NCBI GenBank assembly: GCA_011052215.1
Contig: DRJK01000117.1
Span: 1-34,281, forward strand
Direction of reading: 5' to 3'
From: Gammaproteobacteria bacterium
GTDB lineage: Bacteria > Pseudomonadota > Gammaproteobacteria > JAADHQ01
DNA length: 34,281 nucleotides
Shown piece after piece: positions 8,800-16,642 of the stretch. The notes below the pieces were generated by a model that worked only from the letters and a program-made list of their open reading frames with translations, was not told the origin of the DNA and ran no database searches. The translations under genes and the position numbers were made by a program. Within the stretch, counting starts at the first letter, position 1; the number at the start of each line of letters is the position of its first letter.

Positions 8800-9031
8800 C
8801 ACTGTTACCCCGTTAACTCATGACGAATGTAGCTGAAATGTAAGCAGCAAGTGCGTTTCGGGCCAACCCGCAATCCGGACATGAAACCGGCAAGCCGGAT
8901 CAAGACACGCAAAATATGCCATCCATGGCGGCTCGGCTGCCGCATCCGTGTGGCAGACGGTCTTGATCCGGCTTGCCGATTCCATGCCCTCACATTGTTA
9001 TGTGCCTCATAAAGTTAACGGGACAGCAATG
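8800..9031 (+). mobile_element. MITE-like repeat, copy 2
   Basis: A complete 232-bp copy. The left end CACTGTTACCCCGTTAAC and the right end GTTAACGGGACAGCAATG are imperfect terminal inverted repeats. A nested stem with arms starting ATGAAACCGGCAAGCCGG surrounds the conserved loop. The flanks are AAATCACAT (8791-8799) and AAATTACAT (9032-9040), an 8/9 match that fits a 9-bp target-site duplication. The ORF at 8805-8993 is an artefact of the repeat. Confidence 0.85.
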
Positions 9032-9332
9032 AAATTACATTATAATTACAGGGTATTTATTACCGGCGTCAAGTATTTATTGACAAGGTTAGTAAATATC
9101 ATGTGAATATTCACTTTTATTTTGTGTCATCTCTTACATTTTTCCCTGCCCGGCCCAGCTAACCTGTAACCGTATTCTTTATTAGACCACCCCGGCAGTT
9201 ACACGCCCTGTGTCAGTAAGTTGTAAGGTGAACCGATTTATAGTTTACCCGGATTAACAAGGACGCACAGGGGAAATTATGATCATGCATTGCGTTACCA
9301 CAAGCTGGCTTTGTGGAGATCAGGAGATAGCC

Positions 9333-10004
9333 ATGAAAGGCTCAACACCACATATCGTTTTACTGGATACCGGTATTACCTGGCTAAAACAGGAATACAG
9401 CAACATCCAGTTTGCCTATCAGCAATCATTTTGTCATGCATCCGATGCGCAGGATTCAGCATCACATTGTTCTTCCATGCTGCAGGTTTTATCCAGCAAC
9501 CTTACATGTAAATCACGGGTTAGTCTGGGCAAGGTTTTATCCGCCCCCGGTGTGGGGAATCCCCAGGTTATTTCACGTGGCTTGATGTGGTCTGCGGAGC
9601 TCTTTCCGGATGCAGTCGTCATGCCGCTGGGTTTGATGAAACCTAATTCCAGCATCAAGGCAGCGTTGGAGATTCTTGCCAACACCGGATGCAAAATTTT
9701 TGCGGCGGTAGGAAACCCTTATGAAGATCAGAAATCATGTTTGTATCCGGCGGCCTATCCGGAATGTATTTCAGTTGGTTGTTCCCGTTATTCACAGGTA
9801 TATGACTCATGGCCGGAGAAACCGGACATTCTGGTTGATGAGGAAATGGTTAATTCGGTCAAGGGTATTGATGGCGTTCACCTGGGCACATCAACGGCCA
9901 CAATGCTGGCAGTGGCAGAGTTCTTCAATAACGAGTTCTGTGACAAGCAGGACAGCAAGGAAATAACCGAATCAACTGACTTCCTGCCGAACCAGTATGG
10001 GTAA
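9333..10004 (+). CDS. Minimal subtilisin-like (S8 fold) protein
   Basis: The protein follows the S8 subtilase order of motifs in only about 223 aa. The Asp motif is IVLLDTGI, a His lies in SHCSSMLQVL, the oxyanion Asn is in AAVGNP followed by YPAAYPECISVG, and the Ser motif is LGTSTATMLAVAEFF. The Asp and Ser motifs are good. The His motif lacks the usual HGTHVAG context, so activity is uncertain. There is no signal peptide, propeptide or extra domain, which suggests a cytoplasmic protein. I prefer the ATG at 9333, which has AGGAG six bases upstream; the ORF-track ATG at 9279 also has an AGGGG and would add 18 residues. The gene follows a repeat copy, and its last 33 bases overlap the convergent nnrS gene. 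Confidence 0.7.
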   Translation: MKGSTPHIVLLDTGITWLKQEYSNIQFAYQQSFCHASDAQDSASHCSSMLQVLSSNLTCKSRVSLGKVLSAPGVGNPQVISRGLMWSAELFPDAVVMPLGLMKPNSSIKAALEILANTGCKIFAAVGNPYEDQKSCLYPAAYPECISVGCSRYSQVYDSWPEKPDILVDEEMVNSVKGIDGVHLGTSTATMLAVAEFFNNEFCDKQDSKEITESTDFLPNQYG

Positions 10005-11162
10005 ACAGAGATATAAAAAAATACTGAACGAAGCAATCCACAGGAACTGGGCCAGGGCAATCCACGTCATGTAATACTGGCTTGCAGTAATCATGGGGAG
10101 AAATACCCGCACAATTGCACCTGCCGTTATAAGTAAAAAAACCAGGCTTAATCCTTTCGGCGGGTTACTTACGTCTCTGCCGGTATGACCGAGCGAAACA
10201 CGTGCCATCATTCCGATTGTCATAATGCCAATCCCGCCAAATGCAAAGGCATGTAGCGATATAAATCCGGGAATATCTACAAAATAGCCGGCTGTCTTGA
10301 GGGCAAAACCTGCCGTGATGAACATGTAGGCAACGAACAGTACCCATAACAGGGGTTTGGTCCATACTGATATGGTATACCACATATAAAGACGCAGGCT
10401 GTGCAGGATGGTAAGTGCAAGGGCAAGCATGGCCGTCACCAGAGCGGAGGGAGCAAGGATGTCACTGAACATAAAAAACAGGAACAGGATGAGGCTGCTG
10501 ATATCCAGCAATTTCGAGTTTTTTACTTCTTCCTGACCCGTAGCCATCTCTATAAAAAATGGTATGACACGCCGCCCCATCATTAGTATCAATGCAATAA
10601 TCAGATAAAGCCCTAGATAGATACCCCATCTCATACCATCGGGCAGTACGCCAGTCACACCCAGATAGAAAATAATATTACTGGCCAGCAGAAGCAGTAT
10701 TTTTGACAGGATGCCAAGTTGCTTCCATTGTTTCGAAATGAAAACCGATCGTGCAAAGGACCAGGCAAAAAAGAGGCAAAAAAGAGAGTCGAATGAAGCC
10801 ATGAGATACAAGGCCGACCGGTCTTCTATAAAAGGCATGAGACGGGCAGCGCCCCAGAGTAAAAACATAAGTAAAAGCGGAATGCCTGTTACTGTTTTTA
10901 CGCCTGTCCAGTTAATGACTGCCGTCAGTAGGAAACCGGCAATAACGGCCAGACCATAACCGAAAATCATTTCATGGGCATGCCAGTATGTGAGTGGAAT
11001 ATGCTGTATTCTGATTTGCATACCGAACGAATAGATCAGCATCCATAAGGTAATGGCAATAACCGAAAATAAACCCGCACCGATAAAAAAAGGTCTGAAG
11101 GCCAGGCTCAACCACGGGGCAGTATTATGACTGGGTTGGTCGTCACTAATTTGATTAACCAT
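9972..11162 (-). CDS. nnrS: NnrS family membrane protein
   Basis: NnrS proteins are polytopic haem- and copper-containing membrane proteins linked to nitric oxide metabolism and tolerance in denitrifiers. The 396-aa protein has about 12 hydrophobic segments and the family signatures AFRPFFIGAGLF, WHAHEMIFGYGLAVIAGFLL and AVINWTG near the N-terminus, plus a central HAFAFGGIG motif. It appears monocistronic. It is convergent with the subtilase-like gene and shares 33 bases with it. No clear FNR-type box is visible in its upstream region. Confidence 0.93.
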   Translation of the reverse strand: MVNQISDDQPSHNTAPWLSLAFRPFFIGAGLFSVIAITLWMLIYSFGMQIRIQHIPLTYWHAHEMIFGYGLAVIAGFLLTAVINWTGVKTVTGIPLLLMFLLWGAARLMPFIEDRSALYLMASFDSLFCLFFAWSFARSVFISKQWKQLGILSKILLLLASNIIFYLGVTGVLPDGMRWGIYLGLYLIIALILMMGRRVIPFFIEMATGQEEVKNSKLLDISSLILFLFFMFSDILAPSALVTAMLALALTILHSLRLYMWYTISVWTKPLLWVLFVAYMFITAGFALKTAGYFVDIPGFISLHAFAFGGIGIMTIGMMARVSLGHTGRDVSNPPKGLSLVFLLITAGAIVRVFLPMITASQYYMTWIALAQFLWIASFSIFLYLCLPILVRQEVS

Positions 11163-11247
11163 GGCGTTTTATATCAGAAAATCAACAGGCATAACAGTGT
11201 ATCAGGAAAAATTATCAAATTTATTAACCAGGATTTATTAAGGTTAT

Positions 11248-11479
11248 CACTGTTGCCCCATTAACTTTATCAAGCACATAACAATGTGAGGACATGAAAC
11301 CGGTAAGCCTGATCAAGACCGTCTGCCGCACGGATGCGGCAGCCGAGCCGCCATGGACGGCATGTTTTGCGTGTCTTGATCAGGCTTACCGGTTTCATGT
11401 CCGGATTGCGGGTTAGCCCGAAACGTACTTGTCGCTTACATTTCAACTGTATTCGCTACATGTTAACGGGACAGTCGCG
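11248..11479 (-). mobile_element. MITE-like repeat, copy 3 (minus orientation)
   Basis: A complete 232-bp copy in the reverse orientation. It begins CACTGTTGCCCCATTAAC and ends GTTAACGGGACAG plus five bases. The internal stem is a perfect 30-bp inverted repeat (11290-11319 with 11373-11402) around a 53-nt loop. The flanks TAAGGTTAT and CAAAGTTAA agree at 6 of 9 positions, which fits an old target duplication. Confidence 0.85.
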
Positions 11480-11484
11480 CAAAG

Positions 11485-11531
11485 TTAAAAAAAACTGCCC
11501 TTCATTTATGCATGTATACATGAAGGGCAGT
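11485..11531 (-). terminator. Rho-independent terminator of the ECF operon
   Basis: A perfect 12-bp stem, ACTGCCCTTCAT with ATGAAGGGCAGT, is followed on the minus strand by eight T residues. It lies just after the stop of the exported TPR gene. Confidence 0.9.
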
Positions 11532-11537
11532 ATGGTT

Positions 11538-11969
11538 TTACTTCATTCGGTTTATATTTTCTTTCAGGGCCTGCTCATATATTTCCAGTGCATCATTATT
11601 TCGATGATTTTTTTGCAGGTCGCCCAGGCGCATGTAAACAGCATTCCTGATTGCCAGATTATCGGTTTTATTAAGGATGTTTTGAAACAGTTTGATGGCC
11701 CTTTTTGACTGCCCTCTGGCCTTGTAGATTTCCTCAATCTTGTACATCTGGTAAATTGCAGCCTTCTCAGGGTTGTCAGACATGGCATGTACTGATTCGA
11801 TGACATTCATAAAATCCTGAAGTAGTCCGATGAGGGTTCGCATTCGCTGCAGCTGTTCTGTCTGTTCCGGTTCGGGTGGTGCGGCAGAGACCTGTACCGG
11901 AGCCATGCTGGTTGCCAGTAGCAGTGTGCATGCCAGTATGCCGAGTGGTTTTATGTTAACGAGTTTCAT
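11538..11969 (-). CDS. Small exported TPR-like protein
   Basis: The gene encodes a 143-aa protein when started at the ATG at 11969 (MKLVNIKPLG), which follows an excellent AAGGAGAT. The ORF-track start lies five codons upstream and contains that ribosome-binding site. A signal peptide (about 1-30, ending VSA) is followed by a helical region with TPR-like repeats (AIYQMYKIEEIYKARGQ, AIKLFQNIL, ALEIYEQAL). It is the third gene of the sigma/anti-sigma operon and may sense or scaffold something in the periplasm for that system. The exact role is unknown. Confidence 0.75.
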   Translation of the reverse strand: MKLVNIKPLGILACTLLLATSMAPVQVSAAPPEPEQTEQLQRMRTLIGLLQDFMNVIESVHAMSDNPEKAAIYQMYKIEEIYKARGQSKRAIKLFQNILNKTDNLAIRNAVYMRLGDLQKNHRNNDALEIYEQALKENINRMK

Positions 11970-11980
11970 TACTATCTCCT

Positions 11981-12406
11981 TCATGTGTGTTGTATGTATC
12001 GGATGTTATAGCTCTGATGAGGTCCTGCCCCGCCATGTTTATGCAGGCTCGGCAGGTTGAAATCAATTCCATTGGTGTCAGCAAGATCGGGCAGCTTACC
12101 CATGTCTGACAGGCTGGGGATGCGGATATCTCCCCGAGGTGGTATCCAGTTTGTGGTGTCAGTCAACTGGCTCAGCGTAGGATAAGCTGATGATGTGATG
12201 TCTGTCTGCCCGGACGGGTCAGTTAATATCAGTATGGTGATGATGATGGCAAAGGCAGAGGCCAGCGCCAGTTGAGGGACGGTGAAGAAAGTCCGGGCTG
12301 TCTTTTTTTGACGTTGAATGACAGAACCGGAAAAATCGGCAGGTATGGTGATGTCCCGATAATTCTGAACCATATGATCAAGGCTGTTCCGACCGGGCTC
12401 GTTCAT
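11981..12406 (-). CDS. Single-pass membrane protein, putative anti-sigma factor
   Basis: The 141-aa protein has a cytoplasmic N-terminus of about 40 residues, one membrane helix (about 42-62, ALASAFAIIITILILT) and a proline-rich periplasmic tail with no recognised domain. It starts inside the sigma gene (ATGA overlap), the position and topology expected of an anti-sigma factor. No zinc HxxxCxxC anti-sigma motif is visible, so the call rests on context and topology. Confidence 0.6.
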   Translation of the reverse strand: MNEPGRNSLDHMVQNYRDITIPADFSGSVIQRQKKTARTFFTVPQLALASAFAIIITILILTDPSGQTDITSSAYPTLSQLTDTTNWIPPRGDIRIPSLSDMGKLPDLADTNGIDFNLPSLHKHGGAGPHQSYNIRYIQHT

Positions 12407-12942
12407 AATATATCGCCTTCAAGTAAACGAAGTTGTTTTTGTGCCTTGTGGAGCAATGCCTTGACAGTACCTGGTCTGCATCTCATTGTTCTGGCTGTTT
12501 CCTCAATTGAGAGGCCCTCAAAAATTCTTAGCATCACCACTTCATGTTGACGTTTTGGTAACCGGTTGACCAATCCCCTGATTTCGATCAGGTGCTGGGT
12601 TACTTCGGTATTGGCGCTGTCCTTGATACGGGCTATTTCTTCATCGGCACCACGTTGTAAAATACTGTCACGTGAACTTTTCCGGTTAAATTCTGCGCAG
12701 ACATTTATCAGTATCCGATATAACCATGTAAAGGGTTCGGCGTGAAACCTGAAACCCCTCAAGCCCTTGTACGCACGCATGAAAACCTCCTGTGTTACAT
12801 CCATGGCATCCTGCTGCTGGTAAAGATAGACGCTGGCCAGGCGGTAAAGACGATCCTGATGACGTTTGACTAACACGGAAAATGCATGGGTGTCACCCTG
12901 TCGAAATTGCCTGACCAGTTCCGTATCTGAAATCCCGTCCAT
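12403..12942 (-). CDS. ECF-type RNA polymerase sigma factor
   Basis: The 179-aa protein has the two ECF domains. Sigma region 2 covers about 20-90, with the AMDVTQEVFMRAYKGL motif and an F/W-rich end (FTWLYRILINVC). Sigma region 4 covers about 125-175, with GLSIEETARTMRCRPGTVKALLHKA as the helix-turn-helix. It would direct RNA polymerase to a small regulon, controlled by the membrane protein encoded next. The ribosome-binding site is AGGAATGATAA. The group cannot be assigned by eye. Confidence 0.93.
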   Translation of the reverse strand: MDGISDTELVRQFRQGDTHAFSVLVKRHQDRLYRLASVYLYQQQDAMDVTQEVFMRAYKGLRGFRFHAEPFTWLYRILINVCAEFNRKSSRDSILQRGADEEIARIKDSANTEVTQHLIEIRGLVNRLPKRQHEVVMLRIFEGLSIEETARTMRCRPGTVKALLHKAQKQLRLLEGDIL

Positions 12943-13414
12943 TTATCATTCCTGCCAGTGTTTTATCCTGTGATTAAATTAGTGACGGAAACGGTAAAAA
13001 GGTTTACCCGGATGTATGTCATTATTTTTTTTTGCAGCCATATCGACCTAAGCCATTGTTTTAATATCGAATAGTCTACGCACTATAGTGTATTGTTCAA
13101 GGGTTTTTATGACAGGCCAACCCTTCAGGAACTGCTGTGGTATCGAGGTCAGATAGAGAAAAAAACTGGCCGGAAATTACCGGGTAGATTACTTGCTCTC
13201 CCGGCATGAAGGTAGATGCCGGGCGCACGCAGGGTTTAAATAAGCCGTTTGTTGCAGAGACGATAAATATACAGCCTAACCGGCATCATCCCGGTTTATT
13301 CAAGAAATGAATGGTTGATTTTTAATATTGGTATTTACAAATTCGATAATAATTGTTGCGAAAAGGGCTATAAATTGGAACAATACGACTTTATCGCACT
13401 AAAGGACAGAAATA
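12943..13414. other. Intergenic region between sigma factor and histone-like gene
   Basis: No coding frame is supported. It holds the divergent start regions of the ECF operon (minus) and the histone-like gene (plus). A GGTAAA/TTTACC inverted repeat lies near 12992-13007, upstream of the sigma gene. I cannot assign promoter boxes with confidence. Confidence 0.4.
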
Positions 13415-13864
13415 ATGGCCGTTAAAAAGAAAACATTAATTAAAAGTAGCATGGCAAAAAGCAAACATGAAGCCGCCGTTTCTGCTTTGTCGACAACCTG
13501 CGAAGAAAGCAATAAGGCAGTTGCTGCAAGGGCAAAAGACGGAAAGAAAAATGCATCCCTGGTGGCAAGGCTTGGTAAAAAAAGAGCTACCCTGACAAGG
13601 CGTAAGAAAATTGCGGTGGCTCGTTTGAAGAAAACCCCTGGGGCAGACAACCGTAAGGCATTAAATGCTGTCATCAAGGACATGAATACAGTCAGCAAGG
13701 ATTTAAAAAAAGCAAAAGCAGTAAAAGATGCCAATAACCTGGAGCTAAGCGGATTACGTGCAACGCTGAAAAAAGCCAGTGCCTACATGAAGGCAATTGC
13801 ATCTGCGGATAAAATCCTGAACAGACCAAAAAAGAAAAAACGTCGCACCAGGAAAAAAACATAA
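13415..13864 (+). CDS. Lysine/alanine-rich histone H1-like protein
   Basis: The 149-aa protein is extremely basic and rich in Lys, Ala and Arg. It has a helical, coiled-coil-like middle (about 25-130) and a polybasic tail (RPKKKKRRTRKKT). This composition is like bacterial histone-H1-like or AlgP-type DNA-binding proteins, and a nucleoid role is the likeliest guess. No named domain is visible. The start has AGGA upstream and a good rho-independent terminator follows the stop. Opposite-strand ORF 13399-13734 is a shadow. Confidence 0.7.
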   Translation: MAVKKKTLIKSSMAKSKHEAAVSALSTTCEESNKAVAARAKDGKKNASLVARLGKKRATLTRRKKIAVARLKKTPGADNRKALNAVIKDMNTVSKDLKKAKAVKDANNLELSGLRATLKKASAYMKAIASADKILNRPKKKKRRTRKKT

Positions 13865-13879
13865 CTGACGGGTATCTTA

Positions 13880-13915
13880 AAGGACGGTTTATCAGCAGGT
13901 AATCCGTCCTTCTTT
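13880..13915 (+). terminator. Rho-independent terminator after the histone-like gene
   Basis: The arms AAGGACGG and CCGTCCTT enclose a loop of about 14 bases and are followed by a T-rich tract (TCTTTTAT). Confidence 0.85.
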
Positions 13916-14430
13916 TATGTTTGAATGGTCTGCGCAGATAACTATAGAGCGGCCGTGCCGGTCGGCTTCGGGGTGCGGTTGATCAAGCCATGCCAGAATT
14001 CGGTTTTTTTCAGGTATTTGCCTGTCACTATCAAACGGTAGTTTTAAACTGAAAGGCAGTTATTCAGGAATATCTAATATAGATCGGCTGTCACCCGGCT
14101 TGCCCGTGCATTTAATTGTCCAAAATCATCATTTGTCAGTATTTTACTTGACCAAACCCGGTGAGAATACCAAAATTGTAAATAGTATGTGAGACCCGTT
14201 TTGTATTCAATGAAAAATGAGCCACGGAATACTGGCATCATGCTGCCAGGGTAAATTGATTAAAATCAGGCAAACCACCGCTTCAAAGAGGCTCTGACGG
14301 TACGGTGCGTAAAGAGATAGCCATAATTTTTGATAAAGTTTATTTGCGTTCATTCATGGATAAACGAGGGTTCAGGAAATATAATATTTACAGCTGAATA
14401 ACGGGTTTGAATAGTAAAAAAATACCTGAT
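13916..14430. other. Long non-coding region, possible small RNA
   Basis: About 500 bases without a credible reading frame separate two terminators. It holds an FNR/ANR-like half-palindrome TTGAT-TAAA-ATCAG (14256-14269), about 175 bases before a strong terminator with no gene between. A small RNA ending at that terminator is possible, but I see no known RNA family. Confidence 0.35.
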
Positions 14431-14453
14431 GGCCCCCTCCCGGGGCCTTTATT
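14431..14453 (+). terminator. Orphan GC-rich terminator
   Basis: GGCCCC-CTCCC-GGGGCC is followed by TTTATTATA. There is no open reading frame immediately upstream on the plus strand, so it may end an untranslated transcript. Confidence 0.7.
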
Positions 14454-14502
14454 ATAGTACCTGCTCAGCGGGTGGTGTTTGATTTCATACAAGAGAGGCA
14501 TA

Positions 14503-14979
14503 ATGAAAAAAAAGAAAACAGCTTATTCAGCATGGACGTTAGTTATCGTGTTTATTTGCACCGCCACAATAATGACCGCATATGAATCCTTCAAGGAATT
14601 TTTATTCAAGGGTACACTAACTCCATGGCAATCACATTCCATTACTATTATAGTCACATCCGGAATCGCAACCATTACGGCTTCAATCATGCGTTCATGG
14701 TTGATTATGATTTATTCAAAGGAGAAAGATATTGAAATCAAGGAACAATCACTGGCTTCTTTCGAGTTAATTCTTTCAGCTGTTAACCATATTGTTAATA
14801 ATGTCCTTAATTACCTGCAAGTAATAAGAATTGACATGGATGAATATGGGAAAGTACATGATGACACTATAAAATTGTTTGAAGAAAGCCTTAAAGATGC
14901 TGATAAACAAATGAAAATACTAAATAAAATAAAAACACCCTATGATCCGGAGAGCTATACAGACATATACCCAAGATGA
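14503..14979 (+). CDS. Small membrane protein with a DHp-like helical region
   Basis: The protein is 158 aa when started at the ATG at 14503 (MKKKKTAYSAW), which is preceded by AGAGAGG; the ORF-track start lies eight codons upstream. Two membrane helices (about 10-28 and 43-65) are followed by a cytoplasmic helical segment. Its pattern NHIVNNVLNYLQ resembles the H-box of sensor kinase dimerisation domains, but there is no ATPase domain. It could be a kinase-like adaptor or an unrelated coiled coil. The codons are AT-richer than the neighbours. Function unknown. Confidence 0.6.
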   Translation: MKKKKTAYSAWTLVIVFICTATIMTAYESFKEFLFKGTLTPWQSHSITIIVTSGIATITASIMRSWLIMIYSKEKDIEIKEQSLASFELILSAVNHIVNNVLNYLQVIRIDMDEYGKVHDDTIKLFEESLKDADKQMKILNKIKTPYDPESYTDIYPR

Positions 14980-15041
14980 GCCCTTGCCCCTGACAAACGT
15001 TTGTTGCCGAGAAGCAGATGTTTGCCGGATAATAATCCTCC

Positions 15042-15072
15042 AATAAAAAAGGCCCACATTTGTGAGCCTTGA
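15042..15072 (-). terminator. Terminator of the qmoAB-hdrCB operon
   Basis: On the minus strand, AAGGCTCAC and GTGGGCCTT form a stem around AAAT and are followed by a T tract (TTTTTTATT). It lies about 20 bases after the hdrB stop. Confidence 0.9.
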
Positions 15073-15091
15073 TATCAACCCGACGGGTTAA

Positions 15092-15991
15092 TTATTTTTT
15101 TGCAATCGCATCCAGCTGTTTGGCCTTGATCATCTGCCCATCCAGACCGGATTCCTTATAGCTTTTCCCATAGGCCACGGACATCAATGTCGAGTAGTAT
15201 ACCACCGGGATATCAAACTTGGTGTTGTACTTCTTGTTGATCTGGCCCTGGTAGGCCTCGACGTTCAACTGGCAAACCGGGCAAGGGGTTACGATCATGT
15301 CGGCACCGCCATCATAGGCCGCTTCAATAATGTCCTTGATCAGGGCCTGGCTTTTTTCAGGTTCACTGAAGGCCAGTGCGCCACCACAGCAGGATACCTT
15401 CCTGTCGTAGTTATTGACCGGGTCTGCACCCAGGGTTTCAACCAGTTTATCGAGGTATTTCGGGTTTTCAAAAGACTCACCGTCGATACCAAAAGGGCGG
15501 TTGGTCTGACAGCCGACATAACCGGCGATCTTGATGCCTTCGAGTGGACGGGTGACATGCTTGCCCAGTGCGTCGTAACCGAAGTCTTCAATCAACACTT
15601 CAACCATGTGACGTATGTTCTGGTCGGCCTTAACAGTTAAACCACCTTCGGCCAGGGCCTTGTTGGTTTCCTCCATCAGGCCACCATCATTATGCAGACG
15701 TTCCTGGGTTTCTTTTGTTGCCAGCCAGCAAGCCGCACAGGTTGCGACAATATCCTGGTCAGGGTGAGCCTGTTCAGACAATGCCATGTTACGCGCAGAC
15801 ATGGCCAGACGCGGCAATTCACCACCACCGGCATAACCGATAGAGGCCGCACAGCAGTTCCAGTCCGGGATTTCGTTCAGTTGCACATCCAGCACATCGC
15901 ACATGCTGTTTACCGAGGTCTGATAATTAGAGGCCGAAGCTGCCTTTTGTGACGAGCATCCGGGGTAAAATGAATATTCTTTTTTAGCCAT
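15092..15991 (-). CDS. hdrB: HdrB-like CCG-domain subunit
   Basis: HdrB-type subunits carry non-cubane 4Fe-4S clusters in two CCG domains and act in thiol/disulfide electron transfer. The 299-aa protein has C12, C46/C47 and C85/C88 in the first CCG domain. The second has GCQTN, SCCGGALAF and PCPVC near 165-245. I use the ATG at 15991, with GGGAG upstream; the ORF track began at a TTG five codons earlier. It is the last gene of the operon, directly after hdrC. In a Qmo setting HdrCB would replace the membrane subunit QmoC. Confidence 0.9.
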   Translation of the reverse strand: MAKKEYSFYPGCSSQKAASASNYQTSVNSMCDVLDVQLNEIPDWNCCAASIGYAGGGELPRLAMSARNMALSEQAHPDQDIVATCAACWLATKETQERLHNDGGLMEETNKALAEGGLTVKADQNIRHMVEVLIEDFGYDALGKHVTRPLEGIKIAGYVGCQTNRPFGIDGESFENPKYLDKLVETLGADPVNNYDRKVSCCGGALAFSEPEKSQALIKDIIEAAYDGGADMIVTPCPVCQLNVEAYQGQINKKYNTKFDIPVVYYSTLMSVAYGKSYKESGLDGQMIKAKQLDAIAKK

Positions 15992-16009
15992 TATATTTTC
16001 TCCCAAGCC

Positions 16010-16630
16010 TCAAAACTGCTTGGCTTTTGCTTCTTCGATTTCACGCGCCTTCTTGAGGATGGCATGCAAGCCTTTGGTGTCTTTAATGCTGTGACCGCCG
16101 AAGTATTCCATCGGGCTCATGCGCTTTGTCATCAACATACTCATGCCCATTTCTTTCATACACAGGGCAGTCTTGATACCTTCAACAAAGCCATTCATGA
16201 AATACAGTTTGAGACCCAACTGCAATTCGTTGACCCGGCCTTTTTTTGTCAGGTTGTCCCAGAAGATGCTGGCAAACTTCATGGTTTGCTGGTTCTTTGG
16301 TGCCAGGCCCAAACGTTTTGCGTAGTGTGCCAGGCCATGCATGATATGGGTGATAGGCAGGCCGCGTGGGCAACGTGCGATACAGTTGTAACACGATGTA
16401 CACATCCACATGGATTCCGAGCTCAGGACAGCTTCACGTTTTCCGGCACGGATCATCATGAACAGTTCCTGTGGCGGGTGATCCCAGTATGGGCCGAACG
16501 GGCATGAGCCGGAGCACACGCCGCACTGCATACACATCTTCACCCATTCGCCTTCCTCGACATTGGCTTCAACTTCCGAGAGGAAGCTGTTGCGGTATTT
16601 TTCAACCATTGCTGTATTCATATCGCTCAT
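16010..16630 (-). CDS. hdrC: HdrC-like ferredoxin subunit
   Basis: The 206-aa soluble subunit has two 4Fe-4S binding motifs, CMQCGVCSGSC (C33, C36, C39, C43) and CTSCYNCIARC (C77, C80, C83, C87), each followed by a Pro in the classical ferredoxin style or nearby. The rest is helical, as in HdrC. It passes electrons between the flavin subunits QmoAB and HdrB. There is no membrane domain, in contrast to QmoC, which fuses HdrC- and HdrE-like parts. Confidence 0.9.
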   Translation of the reverse strand: MSDMNTAMVEKYRNSFLSEVEANVEEGEWVKMCMQCGVCSGSCPFGPYWDHPPQELFMMIRAGKREAVLSSESMWMCTSCYNCIARCPRGLPITHIMHGLAHYAKRLGLAPKNQQTMKFASIFWDNLTKKGRVNELQLGLKLYFMNGFVEGIKTALCMKEMGMSMLMTKRMSPMEYFGGHSIKDTKGLHAILKKAREIEEAKAKQF

Positions 16631-16642
16631 AATATCGCTCCC

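Noticed and set aside
8805-8993. Minus-strand ORF inside repeat copy 2
   Set aside because: It is entirely within the repeat; related frames in copies 3 and 4 differ in length and stops.
14993-15004. ACAAACGTTTGT palindrome
   Set aside because: A single 12-base palindrome between a gene end and a terminator, without further support for a function.
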